Under the pieces are notes generated by a model, which did no database searches, was not told the origin of the DNA, and was given only the letters and a program-made list of their open reading frames with translations. This document shows positions 23,047-32,131 of a DNA stretch of 42,361 nucleotides, piece by piece. Made by a program: the position numbers and the translations under genes. The stretch covers positions 1 through 42,361 of the forward strand of contig NZ_QQWG01000025.1 of assembly GCF_003863355.1 (NCBI RefSeq), written 5' to 3'. The stretch is from Ancylomarina euxina (GTDB lineage Bacteria; Bacteroidota; Bacteroidia; Bacteroidales; Marinifilaceae). How positions within the stretch are numbered: the stretch's first letter is position 1; each line of letters opens with the position of its first letter.

Positions 23047-24747
23047 TTAGATTTTAGCGTTTACCATAGCTACAATCTCGTTTTCAAGAGCTACAGCCTT
23101 GTCAACAATTGCTTGTCCTTTTGCAAGGATATCGGCAGCCCAAGCTTTGTCAGCTAAATCGGCAGCGTTAATCTTCACATTCATATAAGCACCCAATACG
23201 CCCGAACGAGCAGCTAATGCACCAACGCCAGCGTCGGTAATTGAATTCGGGTTTCCGATTTCAGCCATAGCCTTACATACATCCATACAGCCTAAGCACA
23301 ATTCCATAGTTTGGAAAGGAACCATAGTCGCAAATTTAGTTGCTTCTTCCATTGCCTCAGTACGTGCAGTTTTTTCAGCATCGGTAGCTTTAGGTAAACG
23401 GATAGCATCCATAATTTTATTGAAGGCATTTGTGTCTTCGTCAACCAACCAATTTAGCTTCGTGTGGTAGAATTTACCCTTCTCAGCCCAATCAGAAAAC
23501 TCTTCCCAACGCTCGTCCCATCCTGGCTTGTGAGCAGAAAGGTTAGCCACCATTGAACCCAAAGCAGCACCCATTGCACCCATATAAGCAGAGATAGATC
23601 CTCCACCTGGAGCCATAGATTCAGAAGCGGTTTCTTCAACAAAAGCCGTTAAGCTCATGTCAACCAATTTCTTTGATCCTTTTTTAGCTTCGTTCTCAAG
23701 AATATACTCAATGATTTTCTTGTCAGCATCGAATGGATAAAGCTCGTCCAATCCTAAAGATTTAACAGCAATTTTGATAATCTCACGATCGGCAATACCT
23801 GTAGAACGCTCCTGCATACGTAGATAGTGCTTACCTGCATCTAACATAGCCTGCAACGGCACAACACCAACTAACTCAGATCCTGTAACACGGATACCAC
23901 GAGCTTGAGCCTTAGCACAAACTTCGTCGAAAGCTTGATGAATAGAAGTTACTGAGATATCAGTCATATTCATTGAGATTTGAGCAACGCCAAACTCCTC
24001 GATGAACCAACCAATCGCCTTAGTCGCTTTCAATGTTCCTGGCTCCATTACTGGATTTCCGTTAGCATCTGTTACGATTTTACCTGTTGATGGATTTCCT
24101 TCGCGCTTAGTACGACCTCTTTCGCGAACATCGAATGCGATTGCATTGGCACGACGAGTTGAAGTGGTGTTCAAGTTGAAGTTATATGCTACTAGGAAGT
24201 TACGTGCACTTACTGCAGTAACACCAGACTTAGCTACAGCTGGAGTAAACTCAGCAGGGCCAAAATCAGGCTTCCAACGCTCAGTTCCAATACGATCTTT
24301 AACCGCCTCGTATTCACCAGCACGACAAGTAGCCAAATTTTTACGCTCTTCGATAAGTGCTGCATTCTCGTAGCAATATACAGGAATGTTCAACTCAGTA
24401 CCAATACGCTCAGCTAATTTGTGAGCATAAGCTACGGTCTCTTCCATAGTAATATTGGCAACAGGTACCAATGGACAAACGTCAGTTGCACCGAAACGTG
24501 GGTGAGCACCAGAATGCTTACTCATATCGATCAACTCAGCTGCCTTTTTGATAGCACGACAAGCGGCTTCCAAAACCTCATCAGGAGTTCCAACCATAGT
24601 TACAACCGTACGGTTAGTCGCTTTACCTGGATCAACATCAACAAGGCTTACACCTTCTACAGATTCAATTTCGTCAGTAATCTGCTTAATGATATTCATG
24701 TCGTTCCCTTCAGAGAAATTAGGAACACATTCGATTAATTGTTTCAT
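23047..24747 (-). CDS. ftcD: Bifunctional glutamate formimidoyltransferase / formimidoyl-THF cyclodeaminase
   Basis: A 566-residue fusion enzyme of histidine breakdown. The N-terminal part (about 1-325) transfers the formimino group from N-formimino-glutamate to tetrahydrofolate; KQLIECVPNFSEG at 2-14 and the active-site region HSGAHPRFGATDVCPLVPV are clear. The C-terminal part (about 355-566) is the cyclodeaminase, with APGGGSISAYMGAMGAALG releasing ammonia and forming methenyl-THF. I chose the ATG at 24747 because homologues begin at MKQLIECVPNFSEG; the upstream in-frame ATG at 24771 adds eight unusual residues. It follows hutI by 80 bases on the same strand and ends at a strong hairpin. 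Confidence 0.94.
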   Translation of the reverse strand: MKQLIECVPNFSEGNDMNIIKQITDEIESVEGVSLVDVDPGKATNRTVVTMVGTPDEVLEAACRAIKKAAELIDMSKHSGAHPRFGATDVCPLVPVANITMEETVAYAHKLAERIGTELNIPVYCYENAALIEERKNLATCRAGEYEAVKDRIGTERWKPDFGPAEFTPAVAKSGVTAVSARNFLVAYNFNLNTTSTRRANAIAFDVRERGRTKREGNPSTGKIVTDANGNPVMEPGTLKATKAIGWFIEEFGVAQISMNMTDISVTSIHQAFDEVCAKAQARGIRVTGSELVGVVPLQAMLDAGKHYLRMQERSTGIADREIIKIAVKSLGLDELYPFDADKKIIEYILENEAKKGSKKLVDMSLTAFVEETASESMAPGGGSISAYMGAMGAALGSMVANLSAHKPGWDERWEEFSDWAEKGKFYHTKLNWLVDEDTNAFNKIMDAIRLPKATDAEKTARTEAMEEATKFATMVPFQTMELCLGCMDVCKAMAEIGNPNSITDAGVGALAARSGVLGAYMNVKINAADLADKAWAADILAKGQAIVDKAVALENEIVAMVNAKI

Positions 24748-24827
24748 TATATTGTAATTAGTAATTATCAATGAGCAATTAACAATTGGGGACTATTACT
24801 AATCCTTTTTTGTTAATCATTAATTAT

Positions 24828-26081
24828 TTAAAGTATTTGTCCATTTAGGATAACTGTATCAACCAAATTACTACCATAAGCATATGGCATAAACTCAATT
24901 GAAGGAATTTCCTTAGTGATAAATACGTTGGCGATTTTACCGCGGGCAATACTTCCTACTTCGTCCTGAACACCCATAGCGTAAGCAGAGTTTATGGTTG
25001 TTGCGTTAATCGCTTCCTGTGGTAACATCTTGTAATTAATACAAGCCAACGACAAAATAAATTTCATATTACCTGATGGTGACGAGCCTGGGTTAAAGTC
25101 AGACGCTAAAGCCACGGGTAAACCAGCATCCATCATTTTACGAACTGGTGAACACACCATATTTAGAAAGAAAGCTGCACCTGGTAATACAGTTGGCATA
25201 GTCTCCGATCCTTTTAAAGCTTCAATTTCAGCATCGCCTACAAACTCAAGATGGTCCACTGAAAGCGCATTATATTTTACGCCAACTTGAATACCGCCTG
25301 AGTAATCCAACTCATTCGCATGAATTTTTGGACGCATACCGTGTTTCATACCGGCATTCAAAATACGGTCAGTCTCTTCAACCGTAAAGAATCCTTTATC
25401 GCAGAATACATCGATATAATCTGCCAAATCTTCAGCAGCAACCATAGGAATCATTTCGCTGATCACCATATCGACATACTCAGCCTGACGGCCTTTGTAA
25501 TCAGCAGGAACAGCGTGAGCACCCAAGAAGCTTGATTTAATTATAAGCGGCGTTGTTTCCTTTAATCGCTTGATGACACGAAGCATTTTCAATTCATCTT
25601 CAAGGGTTAAACCGTATCCTGACTTAATCTCAACAGCTCCAGTCCCCATTCCAATAATCTCGTGAAGTCGCTCCATTGCAGATTCATAAAGCTCATCTTC
25701 AGTCGCCTCGTGCATACGCTGAGCAGAATTCAAAATTCCACCACCACGCTTAGCAATCTCTTCGTATGAAAGACCTTTGATTTTATCGGTATACTCAATT
25801 TCACGAGACCCGGCATAAACCAAGTGTGTATGTGAATCGCAGAAAGATGGGAAAACCATACGGCCTGTTGCATCAATTTCTTGCATCATATCAGTACCTT
25901 CCACCTCATCAAAATTTGGCAAAGCAGACATAGCACCAAAGTCTTCAATCTTACCTTCGTCAATTAATAAAAAAGCATCATTAATACAGTTTAGCTTAGC
26001 CATATCAGCACCAGCGACCCACTTTCTTGGTTCATCTTCAACCTGAACCAATTGTTTTATATTCTTAATAAGTAATTTCAT
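24828..26081 (-). CDS. hutI: Imidazolonepropionase
   Basis: A 417-residue amidohydrolase that opens 4-imidazolone-5-propionate to N-formimino-L-glutamate, the third step of histidine degradation. The metal-binding CDSHTHLVYAGSRE lies at about 79-92. KSGYGL at about 153, KIHANELDYSGG at about 252-263, VDHLEFVG and ASDFNPGSSPSG at about 329-340 supply further ligands and substrate contacts of the HutI family. The length is usual. It precedes ftcD, which uses its product, so the two form a catabolic operon. The genes for the first two steps (hutH, hutU) are not in this window. Confidence 0.95.
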   Translation of the reverse strand: MKLLIKNIKQLVQVEDEPRKWVAGADMAKLNCINDAFLLIDEGKIEDFGAMSALPNFDEVEGTDMMQEIDATGRMVFPSFCDSHTHLVYAGSREIEYTDKIKGLSYEEIAKRGGGILNSAQRMHEATEDELYESAMERLHEIIGMGTGAVEIKSGYGLTLEDELKMLRVIKRLKETTPLIIKSSFLGAHAVPADYKGRQAEYVDMVISEMIPMVAAEDLADYIDVFCDKGFFTVEETDRILNAGMKHGMRPKIHANELDYSGGIQVGVKYNALSVDHLEFVGDAEIEALKGSETMPTVLPGAAFFLNMVCSPVRKMMDAGLPVALASDFNPGSSPSGNMKFILSLACINYKMLPQEAINATTINSAYAMGVQDEVGSIARGKIANVFITKEIPSIEFMPYAYGSNLVDTVILNGQIL

Positions 26082-26108
26082 CTTATCGTATTCAATTAAT
26101 AACTAATG

Positions 26109-26173
26109 ATTATCAATTCATTCACTGGTGTAATGAATTGATAATTGTTAATTTAACTACTTTGCGAAAGTAG
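26109..26173. promoter_or_regulatory. Inverted repeats upstream of hutI
   Basis: ATTATCAATTCATT pairs perfectly with AATGAATTGATAAT across the 9-nt loop CACTGGTGT. A second palindrome, CTACTTTgcgAAAGTAG, follows 11 bases later. Both are within about 95 bases of the hutI start and could be operators, though AT-rich AATTGATAATTG filler is common in such genomes. Confidence 0.3.
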
Positions 26174-26399
26174 GAAAAAGGATACAATATTACACTCAAA
26201 TACAATTAAAAATCATGAGAATGCAAACCTTTTCGATAACATACAAAAGCCAGCTGATTATCTACTCAATATTGGCTGTATTCTATGGAATGTTTTTATT
26301 TTTACGGTTCGAAAATATGACGATGCGAGAACGAAGAGTTTAGATACGAAAACGAAGTATAAAAACCCATATTCCATTTCGGATTCTAAAAAAAAGAAC

Positions 26400-26540
26400 T
26401 AACGCCATCCTTTAGGATGGTGTGCTAAAAAGATATGCAAGTGGGCTTTAGCCATACAGCTTTGAGTTTATATATAAAGAATATTGTGGGCTAAAAGCCC
26501 ATTATTACCATACACATACCCCAGCATTTATGATGGGGTT
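26400..26540. repeat. REP-like palindrome cluster without a transposase
   Basis: GCCATCCtttAGGATGGTG (about 26403-26421), GGGCTTTAGCC (about 26443-26453), GGGCTaaAAGCCC (about 26488-26500) and CCCCAGCatttatGATGGGG (about 26520-26538) follow one another. They differ from the palindromes around 20000, so they probably belong to a different RAYT lineage located elsewhere. Confidence 0.6.
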
Positions 26541-26576
26541 AATTAAAACTTCTAAAATTAATTATATATCATAACT

Positions 26577-28172
26577 ATGTTTAAAAAAGTACCTCACACC
26601 TACGTTATTGTATTTGCAATAGTGATTCTCTCTGCCATCTTAACCTGGATTATTCCAGGTGGCGAATACGACCGAACTGTTGTAAATGTTAACGGCACCG
26701 ACCGTTCGGTTATCATTCAAGACTCATACCATCAGGTGGATAACAGTGGACAAAGCTGGGAAGTTTTCTCTTCATTTTTCAAGGGCTTTGTCGATAAAGC
26801 GGATATCATCATGTTTATTCTGATTATTGGTGGTGCCTTTTGGATTATGAATGCCAGTAAGTCGATTGATGTGGGGATCTATTCCTTTTTGGAGTTCACT
26901 AAGAAACTCGAAAAAAACAAGTTTATTCGAAAGATAGGTGTCAACAATATTATTCTGACTCTAATCATGCTCATATTCTCCGTCTTTGGAGCCACTTTTG
27001 GGATGAGTGAGGAAACCATAGCCTTTACCATTATTTTTGTGCCAATGGCTATTAAGATGGGATACGATTCCATTGTAGGTGTTGCAATCTGTTTTGTTGC
27101 AGCTGGTTTAGGTTTTGCAGGAGCATTATTGAATCCATTTACCATTGGTATTGCACAGGGGTTATCCAATCTTCCACTATTCTCAGGTATCGAGTACCGT
27201 CTGTTTTGTTGGTTTGTAATTAATATTATTGGCTTCACATTTATCTTGCGCTATGCGGCTAAGGTTCGCAGAAACCCTGAAAGTTCTTTAGTTTACACCG
27301 ACGATAGCTTCTGGAGAAAACACCACAGCTCAGATGTTGAAAATATTGAATACCATACACCTGCTTCAGCTTGGGTGACTTATATTATTCTTCTTGTTGG
27401 TATGATTGGGTTCTCATTTTATTACCCACAAAGCACATTAAAAATTGGTAATTCGGAAATGACGACTTACGTTCTTCCTTTTGTTACAGCCTTATTTGCC
27501 ATTTTTGGATTGGTTTCATTACGTAAATCAGTTCACTTCTTTATACTCAACCTTCTTCTATTCACCATTATCTATCTAATTGTTGGTGTTATGGGGTACG
27601 GTTGGTATATCATGGAAATTTCTACCCTGTTCTTTGCAATGGGTATTTTCTCAGGTATTGCTTATAGTAAATCGGCTAACGATATCACAAAATTATTCCT
27701 CGAAGGTGTTAGTGATATTCTATCTGCAGCACTTATTGTTGGTTTAGCAGGCGGTATCCTAATTGTACTTGAAGAAGGTCAAATCATTGACTCTATCCTA
27801 TTCTACATTTCTAAGTCGATGAACGATTTTGGTAAGATTGCCTCGGTGGGTATGATGTACTTTATCCAAAATGTGATTAATGTGATTATTCCATCTGGTT
27901 CGGCTAAGGCCGCTCTAACGATGCCAATGATGTCACAGTTTTCTGATTTAATTGGTGTATCGCGTCAGGCTACTGTTATGGCTTTCCAATTTGGAGATGG
28001 GTTTACCAATATGATTACACCAACCTCAGGTGTTTTAATTGGGGTACTTGGTGTTGCAAAAATCCCTTACGACAAGTGGGTGAAATGGATTGGTGGATTT
28101 ATGGTCATTCTTCTATTACTAGGATTCTTACTTCTGATTCCAACAGTAACTATGGAGTTGAATGGCTTTTAA
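26577..28172 (+). CDS. YfcC/DcuC-like membrane transporter
   Basis: A 531-residue inner-membrane protein with about 12 hydrophobic segments, beginning directly with a membrane helix ending in ITWIIPGGEYDR-like residues (TWIIPGGEYDR at about 23-33). The motif GATFGMSEETIAF (about 139-151) and the second-half NVIIPSGSAKAALTMP (about 440-455) are typical of the YfcC branch of the C4-dicarboxylate/basic amino-acid carrier group. Because it faces the hutI-ftcD operon, histidine, another histidine-pathway compound or a related amino acid is a plausible substrate. That link is inferred from position only. A strong terminator follows. Confidence 0.82.
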   Translation: MFKKVPHTYVIVFAIVILSAILTWIIPGGEYDRTVVNVNGTDRSVIIQDSYHQVDNSGQSWEVFSSFFKGFVDKADIIMFILIIGGAFWIMNASKSIDVGIYSFLEFTKKLEKNKFIRKIGVNNIILTLIMLIFSVFGATFGMSEETIAFTIIFVPMAIKMGYDSIVGVAICFVAAGLGFAGALLNPFTIGIAQGLSNLPLFSGIEYRLFCWFVINIIGFTFILRYAAKVRRNPESSLVYTDDSFWRKHHSSDVENIEYHTPASAWVTYIILLVGMIGFSFYYPQSTLKIGNSEMTTYVLPFVTALFAIFGLVSLRKSVHFFILNLLLFTIIYLIVGVMGYGWYIMEISTLFFAMGIFSGIAYSKSANDITKLFLEGVSDILSAALIVGLAGGILIVLEEGQIIDSILFYISKSMNDFGKIASVGMMYFIQNVINVIIPSGSAKAALTMPMMSQFSDLIGVSRQATVMAFQFGDGFTNMITPTSGVLIGVLGVAKIPYDKWVKWIGGFMVILLLLGFLLLIPTVTMELNGF

Positions 28173-28194
28173 TTAAGGATTCTAAACGAATTTT

Positions 28195-28232
28195 AAAAGA
28201 CGAAACGGGATGTATTTCCGTTTCGTCTTTTT
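28195..28232 (+). terminator. Terminator after YfcC-like transporter
   Basis: AAAAGACGAAACGG (28195-28208) pairs perfectly with CCGTTTCGTCTTTT (28218-28231), followed by Ts. Confidence 0.9.
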
Positions 28233-28478
28233 AATATCAAAATTTTTATAAAATAAATATTGGTTCATACTTTATTATTCATACAAAAGGTAATGAGGTC
28301 TTCAAGGATTAGAAATAGAAACTAAATTGTTTTTTACACCATATTTTCAATTACGTTCATGGGTAAATATTATTGCATTACAACTTTGTTAATAAAAGTC
28401 TTTCTCGTCACCTCAAATTTACTCCAAATTAAGCTGACAAGACTCAACAGCTTAACGGATAGAAATACCGAAAGAAAA
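28233..28478. other. AT-rich intergenic region between convergent genes
   Basis: No coding frame, strong hairpin or repeat was seen here. Confidence 0.4.
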
Positions 28479-29240
28479 TTAAATATTTAATTTCTCTTCA
28501 TTTATAAATTTCACCAATTCTATAAGAAATGCTTTATTTTTTGGTTTCACTTTTTTCTGACTAAAAAACTGTTCTATTTTCTTATTCTTCCTAAATTGTT
28601 TCTTGAACTTAGCTTTACTCTTCTCAAGCTTTATAAGATTTTCATCAACAAACAAATAGAAAAATTCTTGCTGAATAATCTTATCATCCCTACTTCCTGA
28701 ATTGGTGATGATATTAAAATCAGCACGCTCAACCTTAACTTTGGGCTGGCATAGCAAAGAGTATTTATCATCTACTATGATTTGATAAAAACCACTAGTA
28801 GGTGACTTCACAATATTTTCAGTAACAAAAACCATAGCTGTTTCTTTGAAGAAGAGACTCTTAATACGATAAGTTGGCAATACCAAAGTATCTTTCTTCG
28901 TTTTTATTTCTAATACATTATTACGTAAATCTATTCTGGTGTTTATATCACACAAAACAAGGCTATCATTTATTAAATAGATGTCAGTACCTGCCCAATC
29001 ATCATCCAAATAAAAAGAACCCAAGAGCTGCTTTTGGTAGGCTATTTCATTAATTTTTGAAGTTTTACTTACACCTCTGGAAAAAGGGGCAGCAGATGTT
29101 CCACCTACAACAATAACCTTTTCTTGAGCAGAAAGGGATAAAGCAGATATAAAGAAAGTAAGAATCAGAAAAACTCTATAAATAAGTAAAGTTGATTTTG
29201 ACAATTGATAACACTCTTCTAAAATAGGCTCTGTTTTCAT
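28479..29240 (-). CDS. Secreted or membrane-anchored protein of unknown function
   Basis: A 253-residue protein whose N terminus has an unusually long polar stretch (MKTEPILEECYQLSKS) before a hydrophobic segment (about 17-38) ending in SLSAQ-EKV, a likely signal peptide. I chose ATG 29240; an in-frame ATG at 29267 would lengthen the leader further. The middle is rich in short beta strands (DIYLINDSLVLCDINTRIDL); the C terminus is very lysine-rich with a helical KKFRKNKK-type region. No known domain is recognised. It lies beyond the terminator of the SusC/SusD operon, so it is probably transcribed separately. Confidence 0.65.
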   Translation of the reverse strand: MKTEPILEECYQLSKSTLLIYRVFLILTFFISALSLSAQEKVIVVGGTSAAPFSRGVSKTSKINEIAYQKQLLGSFYLDDDWAGTDIYLINDSLVLCDINTRIDLRNNVLEIKTKKDTLVLPTYRIKSLFFKETAMVFVTENIVKSPTSGFYQIIVDDKYSLLCQPKVKVERADFNIITNSGSRDDKIIQQEFFYLFVDENLIKLEKSKAKFKKQFRKNKKIEQFFSQKKVKPKNKAFLIELVKFINEEKLNI

Positions 29241-29291
29241 CACGATTGATTTAAATAAAAAACACACCTTAAGTTAATCAGAATAATCATA

Positions 29292-29324
29292 TAAGAAAAG
29301 AGCTGAATTCGAAAATTCAACTCT
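29292..29324 (-). terminator. Terminator of the SusC/SusD operon
   Basis: On the minus strand AGAGTTGAATT (29324-29314) pairs with AATTCAGCTCT (29309-29299) around a TTCG tetraloop, followed by TTTCTTAT. It lies 24 bases past the last gene of the operon. Confidence 0.8.
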
Positions 29325-29347
29325 CTAATTAAAAGGACATTATAATA

Positions 29348-29863
29348 CTATTCGTGCTCATCTTCTAAGAAACCAGTACGTCTTACTCCTGCAACTATAC
29401 GAGTTACAGGATCGGGATTTCCATCACCATCAACTTCGTTATACGTAATCTCAAAGTAAATACTATCCGTAACATTACCTGCGGCTGTGGTTCCTGCACC
29501 AGGAAGGACCTTACCATTTACAACATCAACAGTAATCCCATAGTACAATTCAGCAGCACCTGTGGCAGAAAAAGTATTATTTTCAGTATTACAATCAAGA
29601 ACACTCTTAAGTCCCCAGTAATTCTCTTCATCATCAATCCACATCTGCGTACCGTTATCTGTAGCAGTGTTAAATGTTGATATTTTAGAATTAACTGCTC
29701 TTACAACACCAGCAGTGGTAGTGTAAGTTACGTACCATTCACCTGCTAGCATTTCGCCAACAGAGGTATACTCTGTCTTGTAGTCCTCAATGGTGTCGTT
29801 AGGATCACAAGCACCAAGAGCTACAAGCATAGCTAATAAAATATAAATATATCTTAGTTTCAT
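29348..29863 (-). CDS. Lipid-binding-type lipoprotein of a Sus-like locus
   Basis: A 171-residue lipoprotein with lipobox ALGA-C19 just before DPNDTIEDYKTEYTSVGEMLAGEWYVTYT. It resembles the small lipid-binding putative hydrolase family (PF12888-like) that often closes SusC/SusD loci with an Ig-like partner. The mature domain is beta-rich and acidic, as in a lipocalin-like fold. It is the last gene of the operon, 27 bases after its neighbour. It probably sits on the outer membrane and helps recognise the imported substrate, but its ligand is unknown. Confidence 0.72.
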   Translation of the reverse strand: MKLRYIYILLAMLVALGACDPNDTIEDYKTEYTSVGEMLAGEWYVTYTTTAGVVRAVNSKISTFNTATDNGTQMWIDDEENYWGLKSVLDCNTENNTFSATGAAELYYGITVDVVNGKVLPGAGTTAAGNVTDSIYFEITYNEVDGDGNPDPVTRIVAGVRRTGFLEDEHE

Positions 29864-29890
29864 AAATTTAATTTTTAAATGAATTAACTT

Positions 29891-30592
29891 CTATCCTTTT
29901 GTTAAAGTAATAGCAAAATCGTAGTGACCTAACCACATGAAATTGTAAGTGAATACATCTGTTGCAACATCATAATTCCAATTAATCACCTCATCTGCAG
30001 GATCTCCCCAAGGATTTGAAGATTCAATATGACGAAATTCTGTTGGTGAAACCATTTCAAAATAGCCTGTAAATGCATAACCAGCACCGTAACCATATCC
30101 AACATTATAAAATCCTGCAATCCAATCGCTGATATAGAATAAACCAGGAACAGAAGTCGCAGAAATTACAACCTCGTTACCAGCAAAGCTACGAGTTGCG
30201 TTATTATTTGTATCTAATCTAAATACATCTCCTGAATAAGTCCCTGAAATATCTGTAGCAGATAAACCAGCTGAATAAACAACAACTTTTCTACTTACAG
30301 AACCTGCATATCCATCCGAATTTACAGCTGAATAAGTAAGTGTATAACTACCAATATTGTCTATATCAGGAGTTGTTGCAACTACACCATCAGTGACATC
30401 TACACCTGCTTCAGTAGCGGAGAAACCTGGATCAACCCAAGGAGTACCCTTTTGATGAAACACAACGTCATCACCATCCAACACAATAGTCACATAAGAC
30501 GTTAGTGTTGATACATCTTCTGATTCTTTATCACATGAAACTACTCCAAAAAATAAAGTCAGAAGAAAACTATATAATAATATTTTTTTCAT
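29891..30592 (-). CDS. Ig-like surface lipoprotein (DUF5012-type)
   Basis: A 233-residue lipoprotein with lipobox VVS-C20. Residues about 45-110 form an immunoglobulin-like domain of the HYR/DUF5012 kind (QKGTPWVDPGFSA, then IDNIGSYTLTYSAVNSDGYAGSVSRKVVVY). The C-terminal half (about 115-233) is a second beta-rich domain with aromatic patches (NVGYGYGAGYAFTGYFE) that could bind a ligand. It follows the SusD-like gene after 14 bases. A role as an accessory surface ligand-binding protein of the locus is likely by analogy. Confidence 0.75.
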   Translation of the reverse strand: MKKILLYSFLLTLFFGVVSCDKESEDVSTLTSYVTIVLDGDDVVFHQKGTPWVDPGFSATEAGVDVTDGVVATTPDIDNIGSYTLTYSAVNSDGYAGSVSRKVVVYSAGLSATDISGTYSGDVFRLDTNNNATRSFAGNEVVISATSVPGLFYISDWIAGFYNVGYGYGAGYAFTGYFEMVSPTEFRHIESSNPWGDPADEVINWNYDVATDVFTYNFMWLGHYDFAITLTKG

Positions 30593-30606
30593 AATTGTAT
30601 CTTTTA

Positions 30607-32109
30607 TTATTTAGCCCACCAAACTTTTTCAGTTACAGCAACTTTTGCAGGCGTATTAGGATTACGGTTAATCTCAATATCAGGAAATACTAAACGCTTA
30701 GGAAAAAGACCTCCAGTAACACCTTCCAAAGAATAAGTGAATTGTCCAGCAACATAAGTTGGATCTGATCCTGGAACAGTGCTCACTTGAGGATAACCTG
30801 TTCTGTTTTGTTCAAAGAAAGACTCTAAAGAGTGAGAACCAACACATGAAACCCATTTTTGAACAATAATGGCTTCAATCTTATTCTCAAGACTTCCTCC
30901 AGACGGGTACTCATACTTACCACCAGCGGCAATAAAAGGAGCGGCATCTAAATTATACTCATTATACTGAGCATCGAAAGCAAATTGTTCAAATGCAGCG
31001 GTTACACCAGCATCATACATAGCTTTAGCATCACCAGTTACACCAAAACGCTCGATAGCTTCAGCTTGCATAAAGTAAGATTCTGCAGCAGAAATAAAAC
31101 GAACAGGCTCAATAGGAGATTGTTTGGCTACTGAAGGTTGATCAGGATCAATTGCAGTAGAAGAAGCATTAAACTGACCTTGGTACATAGCAAACTGTCC
31201 ACCCGAACCTGGTTTATAAATCGCATCAAGTCTGGTATCACTATTTGATAATAAGTAAGACATTAATGTATTACTTGCTCTTAAGTTTGTTGCTACATTC
31301 AACTGACGGAAGTTATACTCAAAGAAAGGATTACTCTTATCAGGAGCGTCTTCAAACTGAGTCATAGCAGCATCTTCTCCTAAAAATCCAATACCATTAG
31401 CAAAAACAGATTCAACACCAGCTTGCGCAGCTGAAGGATCAGCATTTATCATTCTTAAATACAACTTTAATTTCAATGTATTGGCAAATTGCTTCCACTT
31501 TGTAGCATCGCCTTCAAATAAGAAATCTTTTTTACCAGGTACTGTATTGGTTGCGGCACTAAAATCTTTAATTAAAGCAGTATCGATAGAAGCAATTAAT
31601 TTAGTGTAGATATCTTTTCCATCTTCATAAACTGGTGCCAAATTAGCATCACCTAGGAAAGCTTCATCATAGGGTAGCTTATCATATAAGTCAACCATCA
31701 CCTGATAATTATAAGCTTTCATAACAGTTCCCATCAGATAATAAATCCAATTCTCTGTTTCTTCAGATTTATCAATTACAAACGTGTAATCGTTCAAAGC
31801 ACCTGAGAACATTTCAGAAAATGCACCATTATAACTACTAGATGTAATATTATACTGATCGACTGATTTATATTGATTCGCAGCATTAGATTGTGTCCAA
31901 TGTTGAGACCACATGCCACCAAGAACTGCATATTCGCCTCCTAAACGCCCAGCGCTAGAAGCAACAGCTGAAGGAAAAATTAATTCTGGAGTTCCAACTT
32001 CTGAAGGTGGATTATTGGGATCAATATTCACTTCCAAAAAATCCTTTTCACAGCCCCACAATGTAATAAACATTGCCAGACCTAAAATATATATTGATAT
32101 TTTTCTCAT
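30607..32109 (-). CDS. SusD/RagB-like outer-membrane lipoprotein
   Basis: A 500-residue lipoprotein with lipobox LWG-C20 followed by EKDFLEVNIDPNNPP, the usual SusD opening. It matches the SusD-like_2 branch, including FPSAVASSAGRLGGEYAVLG and FISAAESYFMQAEAIERFG at about 340-358, and the helical TPR-like scaffold. SusD-like proteins cap the SusC channel and bind the substrate. The gene follows the SusC-like gene after 22 bases. Substrate is not evident. Confidence 0.93.
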   Translation of the reverse strand: MRKISIYILGLAMFITLWGCEKDFLEVNIDPNNPPSEVGTPELIFPSAVASSAGRLGGEYAVLGGMWSQHWTQSNAANQYKSVDQYNITSSSYNGAFSEMFSGALNDYTFVIDKSEETENWIYYLMGTVMKAYNYQVMVDLYDKLPYDEAFLGDANLAPVYEDGKDIYTKLIASIDTALIKDFSAATNTVPGKKDFLFEGDATKWKQFANTLKLKLYLRMINADPSAAQAGVESVFANGIGFLGEDAAMTQFEDAPDKSNPFFEYNFRQLNVATNLRASNTLMSYLLSNSDTRLDAIYKPGSGGQFAMYQGQFNASSTAIDPDQPSVAKQSPIEPVRFISAAESYFMQAEAIERFGVTGDAKAMYDAGVTAAFEQFAFDAQYNEYNLDAAPFIAAGGKYEYPSGGSLENKIEAIIVQKWVSCVGSHSLESFFEQNRTGYPQVSTVPGSDPTYVAGQFTYSLEGVTGGLFPKRLVFPDIEINRNPNTPAKVAVTEKVWWAK

Positions 32110-32131
32110 TTTACAAGTTTTTATTGGTTAA

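Larger units (their letters stand above)
26082..26576. other. Divergent hut/transporter intergenic region
   Basis: It contains a perfect 14-bp inverted repeat (26109-26122 with 26132-26145), the palindrome CTACTTTgcgAAAGTAG (26157-26173) and, nearer the transporter, a cluster of REP-like palindromes (26400-26540). A 42-codon plus-strand frame at 26215-26343 with one hydrophobic stretch is open but unconvincing. Confidence 0.5.

Noticed and set aside
26215-26343. 42-codon frame with one hydrophobic segment
   Set aside because: No promoter, no recognisable family and Arg-rich tail; could be chance in AT-rich DNA.
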